NCBI GenBank assembly: GCA_029237695.1
Contig: CM055268.1
Span: forward strand, 56,877,131 to 56,941,130
Source: Conchocele bisecta
Lineage: Eukaryota > Mollusca > Bivalvia > Lucinida > Thyasiridae
DNA: 64,000 bases
Direction: 5' to 3'
Shown here in pieces: positions 59,350-64,000 of the stretch (position 1 is the first letter of the stretch; every line of letters starts with the position of its first letter). The translations under genes and the position numbers were made by a program. The notes below the pieces were generated by a model. The model was not told the DNA's origin, did not search any database, and saw nothing but the letters and a program-made list of their open reading frames with translations.

Positions 59350-60060
59350 ACGCTAGCTCCGCCCTGTCCAGTGAGACCTATGCATGTGTTAAGTTTCATA
59401 AAACATATTGCAAAGGGTGTTCGCGTTATGCTCCGGACAAATCAGTGCGCGAAAAAACAAAGGGAGATAACTAAACTAGAAAATGTGTTCATAGAACAAG
59501 GATACCCCACATATCGCTTTGATAGCAAACAAGGCAAAATTCCAGTGTCCAAAAGGGAGAGATAATCCATGACACGGGGTTCGAATCAAAAATCGAAATA
59601 AACTTTCCGCATCTACTCATCAGAAGGAAGCTACATATCAAATTTCAGTGCTGTAGCTATTACAAAAGTTTTAAGAGTTACAAGGCAAAATTTTCAAATT
59701 CTAATTCAAAAAGAGGGAGATAATCCATGACTCGGGGGTCGAATGAAAATAAACTTTGCAAATCTACTCATCATAAGGACATACCAAGTTTCAGGTGTGT
59801 AGCTATTAGGGTTTAAAATGTTTTACGAGCTACAAGACAAAATTGGAAAATTCTAACTTGAAAAGGGGGAGATAATCCATGACCATGGGGTCGAATCAAA
59901 CATACATGTACCAAGTTTCAGGTATGTAGCTATTACGGTTTAAAAGTTTTTCGAGTTACTAGGTTGGTGACGGACGGAAGAACGGACAAGGTCAAGGGTA
60001 ACACTAAATGCCCCCTCCTCTATCGTGGTGAGGCAAAAGTTGTCATATACAAGTAACTTA
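59350..60060. repeat. diffuse repeat with GGGAGATAA..CCATGAC units
   Basis: GAGATAATCCATGAC and CAAGTTTCAGGTNTGTAGCT recur three times at ~120-180 bp spacing, followed by ACGGACGGAAGAACGGAC. Of the type found scattered in mollusc genomes; no gene. Confidence 0.5.
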
Positions 60061-60702
60061 CCTTAATTTATCAGTTACACATCAGACGATGAATGAACTT
60101 TAATTCTGGTTTAGAATATTAAAGTTATTCATTATATTCAATAGTGCTGCTTTGACATGACGTGAAATTAAAACATGCATGACATGATCTGGAAGAAAAA
60201 CCACAGACCAAGCACGCATATTCAGAATCACGTCTGTCGGTTCTTATCCAGCTCCGATTTCTGTCACCTGTCCACAAAATCCAGAATCCAACATTGTCGC
60301 AAATTTAATCCTCTATGTTGGTGTACGTTAGAACAAAATGTCACTTAGTATATTATCCAATCCATTGTAATCTCTTGTTTCTCTAAATAAAGCGTCCAAC
60401 AATCCCTATAGCTGCTATCGTGATAAAAAATGTTAAAGGTTCCGTCAGCGCCTCACATATTGATCTTAATATCCACCATTTTGATTCCAAGTACCAGAAT
60501 GATGTTTCCATGCGCCGTCGTAGTGTTATCTGTCACATTCCGTTGTTTATTTGATCAAATTGATGGACAAATTTGTGTTCGCTAATGTCGCCAAGAGCAT
60601 AATCTGTGACGTTGACTGTAATAATTTGGCATAACTTCTAGCTTGTGAATTTTTGGTTGAATGAAGTGATCACTATGGTGAATAAGTGTGTATTTGTGCC
60701 CG

Positions 60703-60790
60703 GTTTGCTCAGCAGGTGGAGCGATGGTGTGGTAAACCAGAGATCCCCGGTTCGATTCCGGGCTGGTGCACATCTTTCTCACCCTGTGAC
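60703..60790 (+). repeat. tRNA-like SINE head 1
   Basis: GCTCAGCAGGTGGAGC forms a D-arm-like stem and CCCGGTTCGATTCCGGG a perfect T-arm. The acceptor stem does not pair well, so this is a SINE or pseudo-tRNA rather than a working tRNA. Followed by ATCTTTCTCACCCTGTGACA. Confidence 0.55.
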
Positions 60791-60832
60791 ATTTAGCGCC
60801 CAACGTAGTTGCGGGAAGTAACTCTGCAGAAT

Positions 60833-61112
60833 ACTCCCGCATCGTCCGTACCGAGAGTTTATAATGGTGCTCTCCGTAGGTTTCCCCTGCAAAGTACCAA
60901 ATCACATCTGATTTGCACTTCAACTGTTAATTGCGACATATTTTCTGTATTTTTCAATTGAAAGAAATGTCAGTATTATACTTATTCATTTCTGTGTAAT
61001 AAGTACAGAAAAATATGTCACAATTAACAGCTAAAGCGCGAATGAGATCCGATTCGGTACTCTGCAGGAAAAACCTATGGAGCACCGGAACTCTGGGTAC
61101 GGACGATAATTG
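60833..61112. repeat. imperfect inverted repeat
   Basis: 60833-60955 pairs with ~60990-61112 (CGTCCGTACC...GGTACGGACG, GTACCAAATC...GATTCGGTAC), a ~120-bp arm hairpin between the two SINE heads. Confidence 0.55.
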
Positions 61113-61289
61113 AGTATTCTGTTGCCCAACAAAGGACCGCGACTGATAAATACTCCCAAATTGTACCCAAACATATGGAATTCGGAGACAAAAATTAAAC
61201 ATAGAATTCGAGGACAAATTTCAATTTGGCGGAGAAAAGAATGTCACAGTACGCAACTGACCATGGGGATGAAGTGTGTATGATCTGTG

Positions 61290-61385
61290 CCTTGTTAGCT
61301 TGCTCGGTAGAGTCATGGGCATGGTACGGTAAACATGAGGTCCCTGGTTCGATTCCGGGCCGTTATTTATCTTTCTCACTCTGTG
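61290..61385 (+). repeat. tRNA-like SINE head 2
   Basis: TAGCTTGCTCGGTAGAGTC (A-box) and CTGGTTCGATTCCGGG (B-box), with the same downstream ATCTTTCTCACTCTGTGACA as head 1. Confidence 0.55.
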
Positions 61386-62489
61386 ACACAAGTAAACCGT
61401 TTTATTTTAAATAAATGGCTATCACCGGAATAAATATTATCTTCACAAAATTTGAATCGGGCCAATAGAAATCAACAGCTAGAACAGAACGTTTGCAGTA
61501 ATATAAATCTAATTCCAAAATAAATTTTTAATATTTTAATTTTTATGATCAGGTTTCGAAAATTAAAATATGCTTTTCTTTTAAAATTATTATCAATATG
61601 TTCACCATGTTATTATGGTTAATATGCAATTCACAGTCTCCTTGCAGCTTGAAATTGAAAGACATTATGAAAAGTTGTATTGATCTCAGAAATTGTCATG
61701 TCGACTGTAGGATCGCGTCGAAATAATGTCAACATAATAGGAAAACGTAATTTGATACCGACGAAAAAGTAAACAAAACGCAAAATTGATGCTTTGTTTT
61801 GCTATATTATACCGTAGACCACACATTATCATTTGATTTTATATGAAAATAAATATATTGTCAGCATGGTGGTGTCTATTTATGTGTTCTTGATATTCGG
61901 AACGGCAGTGAGTGAGTGACGACATTTTGTTTTGTCCAAGAAATTGTCAAGGTCAATGTTTCACTGTTTGTCTCGCAATAACCCGCCGATTTATATTTGC
62001 GCACCAAAAAAACAGATCACAAATACCGCTGACTTTCTAGGGTAGTCACTTTGAATTAGATAGATGGGATAAAATTTTGGATTGGAACACGGATACGTTT
62101 GTCAACTATTTCGATTTTATTGCCGCATTGGTTAAGCAGAGCGGTCCGCTGGTTTTGGACCGCAGAGCGCAGCGTAAAGCGGTCATTCTTTCGCAGTTTA
62201 CAGAAACAAAGGAGCGTAAATTGCAATTAAAAGCGGAGCGCAGCGCGAACTGCGCTATAAGTATTGCAATTCCGCAACCAACTCTTTGGACCGCGGTCAC
62301 ATGATTGCAGTCCGATTGCGGTCCGATTGCGGTCCAATTGCAATTAATGGGAACGCGAATTGCAATCCTGCGCTCCAGGAATTGCAATTCGCCTGGTAAG
62401 AGAACCGCAGGCCACTCTGTACATGTAAGTGGTAGCAAATACAGATACAAATCAGTAGCCTACGTCCCTGGTGGCTACAATTATGTTCG

Positions 62490-64000
62490 CAGTAAATATG
62501 CATGTGGTACAATACCAACACACTAAATACTAAAACATGGTTGGCCCAGTGTCACCATGATACGATATGCCAGGAGCCGCGTATATTTGGCACTACCCTA
62601 ATCTGTAATAAGCTTATTTTTCTGAAAATTTCCAATTTGTATTTTTATGTTGATTTTCGAAACATTAAATTAAATTAAATTAATTTTATCCAGAATATGT
62701 GTCCCAGTTAATGAGCCAACTGTTAATAAAAGTAACGTTTGCGGGCACAGCTAATATGAACAGGACCGTTTAGCACAATTAGTAAAGAGCGCACACATGC
62801 GCCCCGGGTTCGATCCTCAATTTGTAAGTATATGTATATCTGATGGTGGTCGCCAGACAAGATAAGTTTTATTTATTTGAGTATTCCGGTTTCAACCCAA
62901 ATTAAGAAACATACAGACGCATCCATCTACGCCGACTACAATTGTTCCCGCGTTTGTATTGTATAAATAATTATAAATAAATTTTTAAAGAAATATTAGT
63001 GATTTTGTGATGTGTTATCTAAAAATACCGGTCGTATGGTTATGTAGTTTCAAATGTCAGGGCACAAGTCGTCCATATATATCATGTCTATTATAAAAAT
63101 CATTTGCAACATGCCCATTTGTATAAAATATAATCGACAGAATCAGTACTTGTTTTCTTGCATGAAACCGAAAAAACAGACAAGTTTCTGAACCACTATG
63201 AAAACAACTACAATTCTGCTACGCATATCCAAAATTAAAATGTTTGTGAGCCTCAAATAGCATGCGTACGGTTATAAATAGGACAACTTATTGCAATGAC
63301 ACAACTATTTCGAGTATCAAAAGCCGATGTGACGTTGGTAAACTTAAGCGTAACTTTTGTTTTCACAGAGCGCGGCCCATATATATATATCGGACGAGTA
63401 TCCATGAGTGCATACGTACCAATTACGGAATGATAAATGGTGTTAGTTATATTGTCCGGCAGCAGGGTTTTGAATACCATATTTGTAAGTGGCAATTGTA
63501 AGCTTGCCAAGCCTGCATCCTTGAGCGTTTTGATAACTCGGCATTAATTCAAGATGGCCACCAAATAGTTATACTATGCTATATTGTTGCATCCACACCA
63601 GGTATTTAAGTAATTTAAGAGCGAATAATGGATTTGACAGATGGGCTACTTTAAAATGCGATTCAATAACCGTGGCATTGGAAAACAATCCAAGATGATC
63701 GCCAAATAAAACGATTTTACATTTAATTTACCCGCGCACGTCATATTGAAGTAAATAAGTAGACCAAGCATGTAGATATTGACAGTGACATACTCAATAA
63801 ACATGTTCAGTACATTTGATATGCAATACTACAATTGTGTCCATAACGAAAGTCCAATGCGGTCCCCAAATAAAAATGTATTACCAGATAATTTCAATAT
63901 AGTCTATTAATAAATACTCAGAGTAAACGGGTATATTAGTACGTTTTCATTAACGTAGCTATGTAATTAGATAACTCTGCCAATAGCCGACCACCTTGGA
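62490..64000 (+). repeat. outer arm (right) of composite repeat, copy 2
   Basis: Direct match to ~31530-33100 up to the window end, with a ~35-bp deletion near 63357 relative to copy 1. SINE-like segment at 62735-62975. Confidence 0.75.

Larger units (their letters stand above)
52172..62412. mobile_element. 10.2-kb non-coding element inserted in copy 2
   Basis: The left end ACTCCCGCCTGCGATTCGCT and the right end, whose complement contains GCCTGCGGTTCTCTTACCA, form inverted ends. Both ends carry subterminal repeats of ATTGCGGTCC and AATTGCAGTCTA. Flanking sequence (GACAAGGTAC before, GTACATGTAAGTGG after) matches the uninterrupted copy-1 site GACAAGGTACATGTAAGTGG at ~31453-31472, so GTAC may be the target duplication. 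No transposase gene inside; contents are satellites, MITEs and SINEs. The transposon class is not recognised. Confidence 0.65.

Overview
The window looks like nuclear DNA of a marine or freshwater invertebrate, most probably a bivalve mollusc. It is AT-rich and repeat-laden, has no bacterial gene organisation, and carries repeat types that I associate with molluscan genomes. These are 'GAGTTATGG..CTTGAC' periodic repeats, many copies of a 'CAAGATGGCCGCCA'-like motif, 'CGTCCGTCCGTC' tracts and tRNA-like SINEs. The species assignment is inference. One assembly gap of exactly 500 N lies at 37683-38182.

Positions 1 to about 15.7 kb hold a decayed Polinton/Maverick (adintovirus-like) element. Its left end, terminal repeat and maturation protease lie outside the window or are lost. 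From left to right it has a membrane-hairpin protein (-), a fibre-like coiled-coil protein with a C-terminal beta-rich head (-), a virion-type protein (-), a C-terminally anchored protein (+) and a convergent coiled-coil/membrane protein (-). These are followed by the major capsid protein (+), the packaging ATPase (+), five small proteins (+), an RVE-type integrase (+), a protein-primed family B DNA polymerase (-) and a two-zinc-finger/coiled-coil protein (+). Together they make the capsid, packaging, replication and integration set of such elements. Capsid, ATPase, integrase, polymerase and fibre genes are all broken by stops or frameshifts, while several small genes are intact. A recurring palindrome, core CAATC-N2/3-GATTG, is scattered through the element both inside and between genes. 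A 17-bp perfect inverted repeat sits between the divergent polymerase and zinc-finger genes.

From about 16.9 kb onward there is almost no coding sequence. Two copies of one large composite structure occupy 16.9-33.1 kb and 41.0-64.0 kb (right copy cut by the window end). Each is a giant imperfect palindrome (foldback). Outer arms share an interspersed repeat in inverted orientation, inner arms carry arrays of a 42-bp satellite in opposite orientations, and the centre is made of further inverted pieces. Copy 2 is interrupted at 52172-62412 by a 10.2-kb non-coding element with inverted ends, internal 38-bp satellite arrays and nested TTAA-flanked MITEs. Copy 1 shows the matching uninterrupted site at about 31463. 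The satellite array at 26.1-29.6 kb is full of random single-base indels and probably represents unpolished assembly.

Between the two copies lie a ~160-bp tandem repeat (34.15-35.09 kb), an array of conserved YY1-like motifs, a 21-bp minisatellite (37.1-37.5 kb), the N gap, and a Myb/SANT-like transposon-type pseudogene at 39.6-40.1 kb. That pseudogene is preceded by a dense cluster of MYB recognition sites (YAACNG).
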